A DNA stretch of 64,000 bases from Pseudomonas borbori (GTDB lineage Bacteria; Pseudomonadota; Gammaproteobacteria; Pseudomonadales; Pseudomonadaceae): assembly GCF_900115555.1 (NCBI RefSeq), contig NZ_FOWX01000012.1, forward strand, positions 1-64,000, given 5' to 3'. Shown one piece after another: positions 19,818 through 27,583 of this stretch. The notes below the pieces were generated by a model, which was given only the letters and a program-made list of their open reading frames with translations, made no database searches and was not told the origin of the DNA. Numbering within the stretch: the first letter of the stretch is position 1; the number at the start of each line of letters is the position of its first letter. The translations under genes and the position numbers were made by a program.

Positions 19818-20996
19818 TTAGAAAAACGCCTGAATCCCGGTCTGCGCGCGACCGAGGATCAGCGCATGGACGTCGTGGGTGCCTTCATAGGTATTCACCA
19901 CTTCCAGGTTGACCAGATGCCGGGCCACGCCGAACTCGTCGCTGATGCCGTTGCCGCCGAGCATGTCGCGGGCCAGGCGGGCGATGTCCAGGGACTTGCC
20001 GCAGCTGTTGCGCTTCATGATCGAGGTGATTTCCACCGCGGCGCTGCCTTCGTCCTTCATCCGGCCCAGACGCAGACAGCCTTGCAGGGCCAGGGTGATC
20101 TCGGTCTGCATGTCGGCCAGCTTCTTCTGGATCAGCTGGTTGGCGGCCAGTGGGCGGCCGAACTGCTTGCGATCCAGGCAGTACTGACGCGCGGTGTGCC
20201 AGCAGTCTTCGGCGGCGCCCAGCGCACCCCAGCTGATGCCGTAACGGGCGGAGTTGAGGCAGGTGAACGGCCCTTTCAGTCCACGCACATCGGGGAAGGC
20301 GTTTTCTTCCGGGCAGAACACGTTGTCCATGACGATTTCGCCGGTGATCGAGGCGCGCAGGCCAACCTTGCCGTGGATCGCCGGGGCGCTCAGGCCCTGC
20401 CAGCCTTTTTCCAGGACGAAGCCGCGGATCTCGCCGGCGTCATCTTTGGCCCAGACCACGAAGACATCGGCGATCGGGCTGTTGGTGATCCACATCTTGG
20501 CACCGCTCAGGCGGTAGCCACCGTCGACCTTCTTCGCCCGGGTGATCATCGAGCCCGGGTCGGAGCCATGGTCCGGCTCGGTCAGGCCGAAGCAGCCGAT
20601 GTATTCGCCGCTGGCCAGTTTCGGCAGGTATTTCTGCTTGGTCGCCTCGTTGCCGAACTCGTTAATCGGCACCATTACCAGGGACGACTGCACGCTCATC
20701 ATCGAGCGGTAGCCGGAATCGATACGCTCCACTTCGCGGGCGATCAGGCCGTAGCACACGTAGTTCAGGCCGCTGCCGCCGTAGGCCTCGGGGATGGTCG
20801 CGCCGAGCAGGCCGGTGTCGCCCATCTCGCGGAAGATCGCCGGGTCGGTCTGCTCGTTGCGGAAGGCCAGCTGCACGCGCGGCTTGAGCTTATCGGCGGC
20901 GAACTGCTGGGCGCTGTCGCGCACCATGCGCTCTTCTTCAGTCAGTTGCTGATCGAGCAGCAGCGGGTCGATCCAGTTGAAGCTTGCCTTGGCCAT
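19818..20996 (-). CDS. gcdH: Glutaryl-CoA dehydrogenase
   Basis: 392-residue acyl-CoA dehydrogenase that converts glutaryl-CoA to crotonyl-CoA and CO2. Landmarks are [17 protein letters not shown] (substrate/FAD region), [18 protein letters not shown], and the C-terminal catalytic glutamate in [19 protein letters not shown] 20996 ([19 protein letters not shown]) gives the normal family length; the upstream extension to 21134 lacks homology. It is divergent from the LysR regulator and followed by the CoA transferase, the arrangement seen in the P. aeruginosa glutarate locus. Confidence 0.96.
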   Translation of the reverse strand: MAKASFNWIDPLLLDQQLTEEERMVRDSAQQFAADKLKPRVQLAFRNEQTDPAIFREMGDTGLLGATIPEAYGGSGLNYVCYGLIAREVERIDSGYRSMMSVQSSLVMVPINEFGNEATKQKYLPKLASGEYIGCFGLTEPDHGSDPGSMITRAKKVDGGYRLSGAKMWITNSPIADVFVVWAKDDAGEIRGFVLEKGWQGLSAPAIHGKVGLRASITGEIVMDNVFCPEENAFPDVRGLKGPFTCLNSARYGISWGALGAAEDCWHTARQYCLDRKQFGRPLAANQLIQKKLADMQTEITLALQGCLRLGRMKDEGSAAVEITSIMKRNSCGKSLDIARLARDMLGGNGISDEFGVARHLVNLEVVNTYEGTHDVHALILGRAQTGIQAFF

Positions 20997-21189
20997 CGTG
21001 AAAACCTCGAGTTGGGACGGGGGAGTAGCGTCGCGGCCACTGGCCGCGCCCACGGGGTGCATGGGATTGATCCTAGGCCGCATCGGCCCGCGGGGCAAAC
21101 GAGGATTTTGCATGCTGTTGTGCTCTTTACGCACTCCGAGTTAGCTTTGAACGGCATTTAATCCAGAAAATAGTGAGAGTGCCGCACAG

Positions 21190-22098
21190 ATGCGCCGTAA
21201 AATCCCCAGCACCACGGCCCTGATCGCCTTCGAGTCGGCGGCCCGCCACCAGAGCTTCACCCGCGCGGCCGAGGAACTGGCCCTGACCCAGAGCGCCATC
21301 TGCCGGCAGATCGCCGGGCTGGAGGAGTTTCTCAACGTCGAACTGTTTCGCCGCTCGCGGCGCGGAGTCCAACTGACCGAGGCCGGCCTGTCCTACGCCC
21401 GACGGGTCGCCGCGCAACTCGACGCGGTGGAACGCGACACCCTGGCGGTGATGGGCCAGCAAGGCGCCATGAGCATCGAGCTGGCGGTGGTGCCGACCTT
21501 CGGCACCCAGTGGCTGCTGCCGCGCCTGAAGGATTTCCAGCGCCTGCACCCGCAGGTCACGGTCAACCTGACCAACCGTACCCGCCCGTTCCTGTTCGCC
21601 GATACCCAGTTCGATGCCGCGGTGTACTTCGGCGACGCCGACTGGTCCGGTACGGCCTCGCACCGACTGATGCGCGAAAACCCCATGCCGGTGTGCAGCC
21701 CGACGCTGCTCGACGGGCAAAGCGCCCTGAGCGCCGAAGGGATCGCCGGTCTGCCGCTGCTGCAGCAAACCACCCGGCCCTACGCCTGGCGCCAGTGGTT
21801 CGCCTCGCTGGGGTTGAATGTGCCCCGGGACATGAGCGGGCCACGCTACGAACTGTTCTCCATGCTCGCCCAGGCGGCCATGCACGAGATGGGCGTGGCC
21901 CTGATTCCGCCCTTCCTGATTCAACGGGAACTGGCCGAGGGCCGTCTGGTGCTGGCACTGGAACATGCCTGCAACAGCGACAAGGCCTATTACCTGATGA
22001 TTCCCGAGCGCAAGGTGGAATCTGCGGCGCTGCAAAGCTTTCGCGACTGGCTGGTTCGGCAAGCGCGGGACTATTCCCGGGAAAGCGGCCTGGAATAA
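21190..22098 (+). CDS. gcdR: LysR-family regulator of glutarate catabolism
   Basis: 302 residues. The N-terminal winged helix (STTALIAFESAARHQSFTRAAEELALTQSAICRQI, a typical LysR HTH) is followed by a substrate-binding effector domain resembling the GcvA/AmpR group. It is divergent from gcdH with a 193-bp shared region, the usual position for a LysR activator; in P. aeruginosa the equivalent gene is gcdR. The effector is probably glutarate. The symbol rests on synteny. Confidence 0.85.
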   Translation: MRRKIPSTTALIAFESAARHQSFTRAAEELALTQSAICRQIAGLEEFLNVELFRRSRRGVQLTEAGLSYARRVAAQLDAVERDTLAVMGQQGAMSIELAVVPTFGTQWLLPRLKDFQRLHPQVTVNLTNRTRPFLFADTQFDAAVYFGDADWSGTASHRLMRENPMPVCSPTLLDGQSALSAEGIAGLPLLQQTTRPYAWRQWFASLGLNVPRDMSGPRYELFSMLAQAAMHEMGVALIPPFLIQRELAEGRLVLALEHACNSDKAYYLMIPERKVESAALQSFRDWLVRQARDYSRESGLE

Positions 22099-22649
22099 AC
22101 GACAGCAAGCGAAGCAACTGCTCCGGCTGCAGCCCGCCGGGCGCCCTGTCGGGTATTCCTGCTGGCGGCGGCAGCCCCCTTTCAGCATGGCCAGCTCAAG
22201 CCAAACTGACCCCGTAGTCAACAATGTCCGCAACTACAACCTGACGCTCGGTGCCGAGCGCAGGCGTCCAATTTATTGCACAAAAAAGCAGGTGCACCGC
22301 CCTGAACGCTTAGGCTGCACGGTTTATTTGCCCATGCGACAGCCATTTGATGGGCGGCCATTCATGATGCCCATGCCGGCGACGCGAGAAATAGCCGCCA
22401 CCTGCCCTGGCGGCCAGGCGCAGCAAGCCTTTGCCGAAGAGAATGGCCGATAAGTCGCTGAGTGACTTGTAGTTGTCGCAAGGTTTTACTCCCTAACGCC
22501 TTGAAGGACTTATGCTGCGCCTGCAAAATGCCGCCCCGCCCGCAACATAGCTTCTGCTAGGGTGATTTGTGCTGATCCTCCCTTCGCCGACGCACCATCC
22601 GCAGTGCGCCGGTTCATTAAAAAGATAAAGATCACGCAGGAGATTTGAC
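22099..22649. other. Intergenic region upstream of pntAA with a possible gene remnant
   Basis: About 550 bp without a confident gene. On the minus strand an open stretch at 22310-22492 reads ...NYKSLSDLSAILFGKGLLRL... then a His/Arg-rich tail, and looks protein-like, but it has no ATG or GTG start, so it may be a remnant or use an unusual start. The right part (about 22500-22649) must contain the pnt promoter. Confidence 0.3.
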
Positions 22650-23774
22650 GTGCACATCGGTGTTCCTCTCGAAACCCATGCCGGCGAAACGCGGGTAGCC
22701 GCCACGCCCGAAACCATCAAGAAACTGGTCGGCCAAGGCCACCAGGTCACGGTGCAGAGCGGAGCCGGCGTCAGCGCCAGCATTCCCGACAGTGCCTATG
22801 AAGCCGTAGGTGCGGCCATCGGTAGCGCTGCCGCCGCCTTCGGTGCCGATCTGGTGCTGAAAGTGCTGGCCCCGAGCGACGCCGAACTGGCCCAGATGCA
22901 GACCGGCGCGGTGCTGGTCGGCATGCTCAACCCGTTCAGCAACGAGACCATCGCGCGGATCAATGCCCGCGGCATCACCGCCTTCGCCCTCGAAGCCGCG
23001 CCGCGCACCTCGCGCGCGCAGAGCCTCGACGTGCTCAGCTCGCAGGCCAACATCGCCGGCTACAAGGCCGTGCTGCTGGCCGCCCACCATTATCCGCGCT
23101 TCATGCCGATGCTGATGACCGCCGCCGGTACGGTGAAGGCCGCCCGCGTGCTGATCCTCGGCGCCGGCGTCGCCGGCCTGCAGGCCATCGCCACGGCCCG
23201 GCGCCTGGGTGCGGTGATCGAAGCCTCGGACGTGCGCCCGGCGGTCAAGGAGCAGATCGAGTCGCTCGGCGCCAAGTTCGTCGACGTGCCCTGCGAGACC
23301 GACGAGGAGCGCGAATGCGCCGAAGGGGTCGGCGGCTACGCGCGGCCGATGCCGGCCTCGTGGATGGCGCGCCAGGCCAAGGCGGTGCACGAGCGCGCCA
23401 AGCAGGCCGACATCGTCATCACCACCGCGCTGATCCCCGGGCGCAAGGCACCGACCCTGCTGCATGAGAGCACCGTGGCCGAGATGAAACCGGGTTCGGT
23501 GGTCATCGACCTGGCCGCGGCGCAAGGCGGCAACTGCCCGCTGACAGTGGCCGAGCAGGTAATCGTCAGCAACAACGGCGTGACCATTGTCGGCCACAGC
23601 AACCTGGCGGCCCTGGTCCCCGCCGACGCCTCGGCGCTGTACGCGCGCAACCTGCTGGACTTTCTCAAGCTGGTCATCGACAAGGACGGCCAGTTCCACC
23701 TCAACCTCGAAGACGACATCGTCAAAGCGTGCCTGATGTGCCGCGACGGCCAAGTCGTACGAACCAACGGCTAA
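22650..23774 (+). CDS. pntAA: NAD(P) transhydrogenase subunit alpha part 1
   Basis: 374 residues forming domain I (NAD(H)-binding) of proton-translocating transhydrogenase. The Rossmann motif is [21 protein letters not shown], preceded by the alanine-dehydrogenase-like fold ([18 protein letters not shown]). It starts with GTG at 22650 behind CAGGAGAT; no ATG is available nearby. The alpha subunit is split into two genes here, as is usual in Pseudomonas. Together with pntAB and pntB it couples hydride transfer from NADH to NADP+ with proton entry. Confidence 0.95.
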   Translation: MHIGVPLETHAGETRVAATPETIKKLVGQGHQVTVQSGAGVSASIPDSAYEAVGAAIGSAAAAFGADLVLKVLAPSDAELAQMQTGAVLVGMLNPFSNETIARINARGITAFALEAAPRTSRAQSLDVLSSQANIAGYKAVLLAAHHYPRFMPMLMTAAGTVKAARVLILGAGVAGLQAIATARRLGAVIEASDVRPAVKEQIESLGAKFVDVPCETDEERECAEGVGGYARPMPASWMARQAKAVHERAKQADIVITTALIPGRKAPTLLHESTVAEMKPGSVVIDLAAAQGGNCPLTVAEQVIVSNNGVTIVGHSNLAALVPADASALYARNLLDFLKLVIDKDGQFHLNLEDDIVKACLMCRDGQVVRTNG

Positions 23775-23787
23775 GGGGAAAACAACC

Positions 23788-24120
23788 ATGGATATGATTT
23801 CCGACGGTATCTACAACCTGATCATCTTCGTGCTGGCCATCTACATCGGCTATCACGTGGTCTGGAACGTCACCCCGGCCCTGCACACCCCGCTGATGTC
23901 GGTGACCAACGCGATCTCGGCGATCGTCATCGTCGGCGCCATGCTCGCCGCCGCCCTGACCGTGACCCCACTGGGCAAGACCATGGGCACCCTGGCCGTG
24001 GCCCTGGCCGCGGTCAACGTGTTCGGCGGCTTCCTGGTGACCCGGCGCATGCTGGAAATGTTCAAGAAAAAAGCGCCCAAGACGGCAGTAGCCACCGGCG
24101 CGCTGGCGGAGAAGCACTGA
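23788..24120 (+). CDS. pntAB: NAD(P) transhydrogenase subunit alpha part 2
   Basis: 110 residues with three to four hydrophobic helices ([34 protein letters not shown] and [17 protein letters not shown] regions): the membrane part of the split alpha subunit. It lies 13 bp after pntAA, preceded by AAGGGGAAA, and its TGA overlaps the pntB ATG by one base. Confidence 0.95.
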   Translation: MDMISDGIYNLIIFVLAIYIGYHVVWNVTPALHTPLMSVTNAISAIVIVGAMLAAALTVTPLGKTMGTLAVALAAVNVFGGFLVTRRMLEMFKKKAPKTAVATGALAEKH

Positions 24121-25577
24121 TGACCATGAGCATGAACCTGATCACCGTTCTCTACCTGGTCGCCTCGGTGTGCTTTATCCAGGCCCTCAAGGGCCTGTCG
24201 CACCCGACCACATCGCGGCGCGGCAACCTGTTCGGTATGCTCGGCATGGGCCTGGCCATCGTCACCACCGTCGCCCTGGTGTACAAGCTCGGCGCGCAAG
24301 TCAGTACGGAGGGCGGCGCCACCCAGGGTCTGGGCTTCGTCATAGTCGCCCTGCTGGCCGGCGGCTCGGCCGGCACCCTGATGGCCAAGCGCGTGGAAAT
24401 GACCAAGATGCCCGAACTGGTCGCCTTCATGCACAGCATGATCGGCCTGGCGGCGGTATTCATCGCCATCGCCGCGGTGGTCGAGCCGCAGTCGCTGGGC
24501 ATAGTCGCCAGCCTGGGCGATGCGATCCCGGCCGGTAATCGTCTGGAGCTGTTCCTCGGCGCCGCCATCGGTGCCATCACCTTCTCCGGTTCGGTGATCG
24601 CCTTCGGCAAACTCTCGGGCAAGTACCAGTTCCGCCTGTTCAAGAGCGCACCGGTACAGTTCAACGGCCAGCACAAGGTCAACCTGGCGGTCGGCCTGGC
24701 GATTCTCGGCCTCGGCCTGGTCTACACCTTCACCGGCAACCTCGGCGCCTTCGCCCTGCTGGTGGCCCTGGCCTTCGTCATCGGCGTGCTGATCATCATT
24801 CCGATCGGCGGCGCCGACATGCCGGTGGTGGTGTCGATGCTCAACAGCTACTCGGGCTGGGCGGCCGCCGGGATCGGCTTCTCGCTGAACAACTCGATGC
24901 TGATCATCGCCGGCTCCCTGGTTGGCTCGAGCGGCGCGATCCTCTCCTACATCATGTGCAAGGCGATGAACCGCTCGTTCTTCAACGTCATCCTCGGCGG
25001 CTTCGGCGGCGCCACGGATGCCGGCCCGGCCGCCGGCAGCCAGGAGGCGCGCCCGGTCAAATCCGGCTCGAGCGACGACGCCGCCTTCCTCCTGAGCAAC
25101 GCCGACAGCGTGATCATCGTGCCCGGCTACGGCCTGGCCGTGGCCCGCGCCCAGCACGCGCTGATGGAGCTGACCGAGAAGCTGACCCACCGTGGCGTCA
25201 CCGTGAAATTCGGCATCCACCCGGTGGCCGGGCGCATGCCCGGGCACATGAACGTGCTGCTGGCCGAGGCCGAGGTGCCCTACGACATGGTGTTCGAGAT
25301 GGAGGACATCAACTCCGAGTTCGGCCAGGCCGACGTGGTCCTGGTGCTGGGCGCCAACGACGTGGTCAACCCGGCGGCGAAGAACGATCCGAAGTCGCCG
25401 ATCGCCGGCATGCCGATCCTCGAGGCCTACAAGGCCAAGACCGTGATCGTCAACAAGCGCTCGATGGCCAGCGGCTACGCCGGCCTGGACAACGAACTGT
25501 TCTACCTGGACAAGACCATGATGGTCTTCGGCGACGCCAAGAAGGTCATCGAGGACATGGTCAAGGCCGTCGACTGA
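24120..25577 (+). CDS. pntB: NAD(P) transhydrogenase subunit beta
   Basis: 485 residues. About eight membrane helices form domain II, followed by the NADP(H)-binding domain III (IVPGYGLAVARAQHALMEL, KFGIHPVAGRMPGHMNVLLAE, VLVLGANDVVNPAA). The ATG at 24120 overlaps the stop of pntAB, so the three genes are one operon ended by the terminator at about 25600. Confidence 0.96.
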   Translation: MTMSMNLITVLYLVASVCFIQALKGLSHPTTSRRGNLFGMLGMGLAIVTTVALVYKLGAQVSTEGGATQGLGFVIVALLAGGSAGTLMAKRVEMTKMPELVAFMHSMIGLAAVFIAIAAVVEPQSLGIVASLGDAIPAGNRLELFLGAAIGAITFSGSVIAFGKLSGKYQFRLFKSAPVQFNGQHKVNLAVGLAILGLGLVYTFTGNLGAFALLVALAFVIGVLIIIPIGGADMPVVVSMLNSYSGWAAAGIGFSLNNSMLIIAGSLVGSSGAILSYIMCKAMNRSFFNVILGGFGGATDAGPAAGSQEARPVKSGSSDDAAFLLSNADSVIIVPGYGLAVARAQHALMELTEKLTHRGVTVKFGIHPVAGRMPGHMNVLLAEAEVPYDMVFEMEDINSEFGQADVVLVLGANDVVNPAAKNDPKSPIAGMPILEAYKAKTVIVNKRSMASGYAGLDNELFYLDKTMMVFGDAKKVIEDMVKAVD

Positions 25578-25596
25578 CCGCTGCAGCGCATGAGCA

Positions 25597-25626
25597 AACC
25601 CGGCCACTGCGTGCCGGGTTTTTTTC
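25597..25626 (+). terminator. Rho-independent terminator of the pnt operon
   Basis: AACCCGGC ... GCCGGGTT, a perfect 8-bp stem, followed by TTTTTT, 20 bp after the pntB stop. Confidence 0.9.
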
Positions 25627-26012
25627 TGCGCGCAGGAACCCGCCCTTTCGCCTTGCGACTTCTCTGCAGGGCCTCGTCACCGATGCAGATCGGTCTCGCC
25701 CCGCAGCAGGTTTGGATAAAAAGCTGAACTACAGATCAGCGACCCCTGCCAATCAATCTGAAACTGTACCTATAGATAACCACTGCATTTCTATTCAATA
25801 ACAAGATAAAAGTCCGTATTACGCACTACAACACGGCAATTCACTTATAACCCATACAGTTTCCGTATAAAACAGCAAAACAGTTACTAAGCACACTATC
25901 TAATAGCTCAACAATTTAATCCAGCTGTGACTATTGCACCGGTTGCCAGAAGCGGAACATAGGCACCAGGCAAAACACTCTCTAGACCCGCCACAAGCGG
26001 AAGGATGACACC
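25627..26012. promoter_or_regulatory. AT-rich leader of the first DUF1127 gene
   Basis: About 385 bp, strikingly AT-rich for this genome (25730-25920), without a gene. At 25761-25774 it contains AAACTGTACCTATA; the second DUF1127 gene has AAACTGAACCAATA at 26371-26384. Both leaders also share CTGTGACT (25924-25931 and 26398-26405). The duplicated motifs suggest common regulation, possibly by a MocR/GntR-type regulator, but that is a guess. Confidence 0.45.
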
Positions 26013-26228
26013 ATGGGACGTACACTCAGTTCCGACCTGCTTTTTCAAACCCACTCCTCCAGCGCTACCAGCGGTCTGCCGCTGCGCATGGTTGCCGCCC
26101 TGCTCACCTGGCAGCGCCGCATCGTCAGCCGCCGCCAACTGGCGCGCCTGGATGCCCGCCTGCTGGCCGATGCCGGCATCAGCGAGGCCCAGCGCCACGC
26201 CGAGCTGAGCAAGCCGTTCTGGCGCTGA
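26013..26228 (+). CDS. DUF1127-domain miniprotein
   Basis: 71 residues. The C-terminal half is a clear DUF1127 (YjiS-like) motif: RRQLARLDARLLADAGISEAQRHAEL, ending SKPFWR. These are short arginine-rich proteins; some alphaproteobacterial members affect RNA turnover or phosphate/carbon responses, but no function is established here. GGAAGGA precedes the ATG. The next gene encodes a paralogue with the same C-terminal pattern. Confidence 0.85.
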   Translation: MGRTLSSDLLFQTHSSSATSGLPLRMVAALLTWQRRIVSRRQLARLDARLLADAGISEAQRHAELSKPFWR

Positions 26229-26262
26229 GCCCGGCGGCGCAAGCCGCTGCACTCACTCCGAC

Positions 26263-26294
26263 AAACCCGCCCACGCCCAGCGTTGGCGGGTTTT
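26263..26294 (+). terminator. Terminator after the first DUF1127 gene
   Basis: AAACCCGCC(C)ACG ... CGTTGGCGGGTTTT stem loop with a short T-run, 35 bp after the stop. The two DUF1127 genes are therefore probably separate transcripts. Confidence 0.75.
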
Positions 26295-26480
26295 GTCATT
26301 ATGGGGCGACGCAGCAGGGCGGGCAGAACAGATGGTAGCGAGCGCAAGTGGAACAGTTTTTAAAAAACCAAAACTGAACCAATACAATCAAACCCCACTG
26401 TGACTGTCGGCAACACCGATGCCACGCGACCATGGACGCTCATATATCCACACCCGCCCAGCGCGGGAAGGACCATTGCC

Positions 26481-26687
26481 ATGGAGCGCATCCTCAGCAA
26501 CATCACCCCTGCATTCAGCCAGCCATCCGTCACCTGGCTCACCCGCCTGCGCGCCACCTTCAAGCACTGGCTACTCAACGCCCGCACACGCCGCCAGTTG
26601 GCCTTGCTGGACAAGCGCCTGCTCGCCGACGCCGGCATCAGCCCGAGCGAGCGCGAGGCGGAGCTGGCCAAGCCGTTCTGGCAATAG
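26481..26687 (+). CDS. Second DUF1127-domain miniprotein
   Basis: 68 residues, MERILSNITPAFSQPSVTWL..., with C-terminal RRQLALLDKRLLADAGISPSEREAEL ending AKPFWQ. It is a paralogue of the protein encoded 470 bp upstream. ATG 26481 is preferred because GGAAGGACC lies just upstream, as in the first copy; a longer in-frame extension to 26400 is not supported. Confidence 0.85.
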   Translation: MERILSNITPAFSQPSVTWLTRLRATFKHWLLNARTRRQLALLDKRLLADAGISPSEREAELAKPFWQ

Positions 26688-26781
26688 GCCAGGCTGTGCG
26701 CCGGGTTGCGGCTGAGCTAGGATTACTTCCGACAGGCATGCTGTTTGGCGTGCTACCAATGATTACTCGGGAGTTACCAGG

Positions 26782-27099
26782 ATGAACTCTGTACGTCTAT
26801 TCGGCTTTGCCGCCCTGCTGGCTCTTGCCACCACTGCCTCGGCCACCAGCTTCGTAGTCACCACTGACGCCGTGGTCGGCGCCATAGGCGCCACCTCGGA
26901 TGCCACCTCCGACGTCACCTCGTCGCTGGGCGATGACAAGGTAGTGCTCGCTGCCCGTGACGATGCCGCCAGCTTCGTCGCCAGCCAAGGCCACATCCGT
27001 GGCGTGCGGCTGGAAGCCGCCCTGCTGCACATCCGCCAGCAGGCGCCGAACCTGGTCGCCGACGATCTGCAACTGGCACAGGCCATCCTCAGCCTGTAA
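26782..27099 (+). CDS. DUF2388-family secreted protein
   Basis: 105 residues with a Sec signal peptide (MNSVRLFGFAALLALATTASA/T). The mature part holds the DUF2388 pattern: TSDVTSSLGDDKVVLAARDD, AASFVASQGHIRGVRLEAAL, and a helical tail DDLQLAQAILSL. This is a Pseudomonas-restricted family of unknown function, sometimes mislabelled as a Holliday-junction helicase subunit. The next gene encodes a paralogue with a nearly identical core, showing a tandem duplication. AGTTACCAGG precedes the start. Confidence 0.85.
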   Translation: MNSVRLFGFAALLALATTASATSFVVTTDAVVGAIGATSDATSDVTSSLGDDKVVLAARDDAASFVASQGHIRGVRLEAALLHIRQQAPNLVADDLQLAQAILSL

Positions 27100-27262
27100 C
27101 CACAGCCAGGGCATGCCCAGCCGCTGGCTCTGGTTCCCGGCGGGACATTCCGTTAGCCTTGCCGGCCCGACCCGTTCGGCCGGAAGCCTCGTGTGTTGCC
27201 TGCTGGAACCGATACGGGTTCTCGCCGTCAAATCGCCATCGCTCGCTTTTTGGAGACTGCTC

Positions 27263-27583
27263 ATGCATCGTCCGTTGCTCGCCGCTGTTGCGCTGATTGC
27301 GCTGTTCACGGGTGGTGTCCAGGCGCAAACCCTGGTCGCCACCAGCAACATCATCGTTCGCGCGCTGGATCGCACCTTCGATTTCACCTCGGACACCACC
27401 ACCTCGATCCGCGACTCGAAAATCGTCCTCGCCGCGCGTGACGATGCCGCCAGTTTCGTCGCCAGCCAGGGCGCGATCCGTGGCGCACAGCTGGAAGCCG
27501 CGCTCGGCACCATTCGCAGCCGCGTGCCGCAAGCACAGCACGTCTCCGATCAGGTACTGGCCGAAGCCATTCTCGCCAGGTGA
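27263..27583 (+). CDS. Second DUF2388-family secreted protein
   Basis: 106 residues with signal peptide MHRPLLAAVALIALFTGGVQA/Q. The core FTSDTTTSIRDSKIVLAARD, DAASFVASQGAIRGAQLEAAL is nearly the same as the upstream paralogue. TGGAG precedes ATG 27263. The stop codon overlaps the GTG start of the DUF4105 gene (GTGA), so the two are translationally coupled and probably act together in the envelope. Confidence 0.85.
   Translation: MHRPLLAAVALIALFTGGVQAQTLVATSNIIVRALDRTFDFTSDTTTSIRDSKIVLAARDDAASFVASQGAIRGAQLEAALGTIRSRVPQAQHVSDQVLAEAILAR

Noticed and set aside
18492-21161. Open frame of nearly 900 codons on the plus strand across the CoA transferase and gcdH
   Set aside because: It is antisense to two well-recognised enzymes and runs through intergenic repeats; low-complexity His/Gln/Gly-rich translation.
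22187-22453. Open frame of 88 codons on the plus strand between gcdR and pntAA
   Set aside because: No ribosome site, no recognisable sequence and several stretches of unlikely composition.
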